From JBFXIE01 sp050176255 (GTDB lineage Bacteria > Pseudomonadota > Gammaproteobacteria > Burkholderiales > Burkholderiaceae_C), in assembly GCF_050176255.1 (NCBI RefSeq), contig NZ_JBFXIE010000006.1: a stretch of 64,000 nucleotides of DNA; one strand, 5' to 3'. Both the position numbers and the translations under genes were made by a program. Shown piece by piece: positions 62,879 through 64,000 of the stretch (position 1 is its first letter; each line of letters starts with the position of its first letter). The notes beneath the pieces are model-generated. The model saw only the letters and a program-made list of their open reading frames with translations. It was not told the origin of the DNA and did not search any database.

Positions 62879-64000
62879 ATGCAGTTTTCTACTTCCTCCC
62901 GCGCCTCCCTGCTGTGCCTGTCGCTGATTGCGGCGGCTTCCCTCGCTGCCTGCGGCGGTGACGACGATTACGTCGAGGAAACACCCAAGACGCTTCAACT
63001 GGAGAAAATTGGCGGCTACTCGTCAAATGTCTTCCTCAAGAGCGCCGCTGAGATTCCAGCCTTTGACGCCGCGTCCAGGCGCGCCTTTGTGGTCAATGCG
63101 CAGTCGGGCAAGCTGGATGTGCTGGACTTGAGTGACCCCAAGAACCCCAAGAAGGTGGGCGAAGTCAACGCCACCAGCGTGCTGGCCGATGGCGAGGTCA
63201 ACAGCGTGGCGGTGCAAGGCGGCCTGGTGGCCGTGGCCATTCAGGCCAAGCCCAAGACCGACGCCGGGCGCATCGCGATCTATCAGGCGTCCGACCTGAA
63301 ACTGCTGGGCTCGGCCACGGTGGGCGCGCTGCCCGACATGCTGACCTTCACGCCTGACGGCAAGACCGTGCTGGTAGCCAATGAGGCCGAACCCAGCGAC
63401 GACTACCAGATCGACCCTGAGGGCTCGATCAGCGTCGTGGACGTGAGCAACCCCGCCAGCCTCAAGGTGCGCACTGCCGACTTCAAGGCCTTCAACGACC
63501 GCGCTGCCGAGCTGAGGAGCAAGGGCGTGCGCCTGTTTGGCCCCAACGCCAACAACACCGGCAAGGCCACCGTGGCGCAAGATCTGGAGCCCGAATACAT
63601 TGCCGTCTCGCCTGACGGCAAGACCGCATGGGTCACGCTGCAGGAAAACAACGCAATGGCCATCGTGGACATTGCCAGTGCCACCGTCAAGGACGTCGTG
63701 GCGCTGGGCTACAAGGATCACAGCCTGGCAGCCAACGCGCTGGATTTTGCCGACAGCGACGGCAAGAACGCAGTGATCGACATCAAAGTGGCCCCCAATG
63801 TGCTGGGCATGTACATGCCCGACGCCATCGCCGCCTACAAGGCGGGCGACGGCCAGACCTACCTGGTGACGGCCAACGAAGGCGATGCGCGCGCCTGGGG
63901 CGAAAACACGCCCGCCTACTTTGGCACGGCGGCCGTCAAGGCCACTAGCACAGCGCCCGCCGTGGCAGCCAAGGGTGGTGATGTGACCAAGGGCTTTGTC
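62879..64000 (+). CDS. Choice-of-anchor I family lipoprotein, truncated by the window end
   Basis: Open frame of 374 codons running off the right edge. A lipoprotein signal peptide ends in the lipobox SLAAC with Cys25, followed by GGDDD. The mature part has repeated beta-propeller-like units (EVNSVAVQGGLVAVAI, LPDMLTFTPDGKTVLVANEAEPS, PEYIAVSPDGKTAWVTLQEN) typical of proteins described as choice-of-anchor I, often mislabelled alkaline phosphatase. It should sit at the cell surface or in the periplasm. The role is unknown. The C-terminus cannot be seen. Confidence 0.82.
   Translation, partial: MQFSTSSRASLLCLSLIAAASLAACGGDDDYVEETPKTLQLEKIGGYSSNVFLKSAAEIPAFDAASRRAFVVNAQSGKLDVLDLSDPKNPKKVGEVNATSVLADGEVNSVAVQGGLVAVAIQAKPKTDAGRIAIYQASDLKLLGSATVGALPDMLTFTPDGKTVLVANEAEPSDDYQIDPEGSISVVDVSNPASLKVRTADFKAFNDRAAELRSKGVRLFGPNANNTGKATVAQDLEPEYIAVSPDGKTAWVTLQENNAMAIVDIASATVKDVVALGYKDHSLAANALDFADSDGKNAVIDIKVAPNVLGMYMPDAIAAYKAGDGQTYLVTANEGDARAWGENTPAYFGTAAVKATSTAPAVAAKGGDVTKGFV

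Overview
The window is G+C-rich DNA from a bacterial chromosome. Gene content and order (smc-zipA-ligA, dapC-dapD-pilU-dapE-prmB, phaC-phaA-phaB, a propionyl-CoA/methylmalonyl-CoA block beside bioB) point to the Betaproteobacteria, order Burkholderiales, most likely family Comamonadaceae (Acidovorax/Comamonas-like). This is a judgement from protein sequences and gene order, without a database search. Genes are tightly packed on both strands. I see no rRNA, tRNA or CRISPR array.

Layout. 1-1457: two unrecognised small genes and a MITE-like inverted-repeat element, probably accessory DNA. 1458-4451: a four-gene siaABCD-type operon (PP2C phosphatase, GHKL kinase, SiaC switch protein, diguanylate cyclase). 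4552-10791: an ArsR-family repressor divergent from a three-gene RND efflux operon, with a clear operator over its promoter. 10834-11962: methyltransferase, DUF2892 membrane protein and rhodanese. 12049-22847 (minus strand): biotin synthase, a DRR-repeat microprotein, a VOC protein, propionyl-CoA carboxylase (pccA, pccB), meaB and methylmalonyl-CoA mutase. Together these take propionyl-CoA to succinyl-CoA, but the block is interrupted by an Mrr-type nuclease and a VapBC-type pair. A divergent GntR regulator follows. 23784-27564: dusA and a CHASE-PAS-GGDEF-EAL protein. 28060-35703: intracellular PHB depolymerase, RnfB-like ferredoxin, the succinylase lysine/DAP genes with pilU among them, and prmB. 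35797-42154: an ABC-F ATPase, then phaB, phaA and phaC. 42329-46829: small membrane protein, pgeF, maiA/FAH pair, Nudix, MFS. 46857-57425 (minus strand): PBP1A, patatin, ligA, zipA, smc. 57714-64000: a PEP-CTERM protein, a second CHASE-PAS-GGDEF-EAL protein, an NlpC/P60 hydrolase and a truncated choice-of-anchor lipoprotein.

Themes. The window holds both synthesis (phaCAB) and mobilisation (phaZ) of polyhydroxybutyrate, plus the route that feeds propionyl-CoA into the TCA cycle. Biotin synthase sits next to the biotin-dependent carboxylase. Three separate c-di-GMP proteins and pilU suggest control of surface behaviour.

The most interesting structure is not a gene. It is a dispersed repeat of about 45 bp, REP-like and hairpin-forming, present in at least eleven recognisable copies in both orientations. 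Several copies lie in frame inside conserved genes (tolC-like, dapE, prmB, ligA; weaker in pccA and pgeF), where they encode extra residues absent from ordinary homologues. Paired base changes in the stem suggest the hairpin is maintained. The behaviour resembles the Rickettsia palindromic elements that insert within ORFs. Other irregularities are two MITE-like elements, a duplicated pccA 5' end that makes a short upstream ORF, and a defence/toxin island inside the propionate block.
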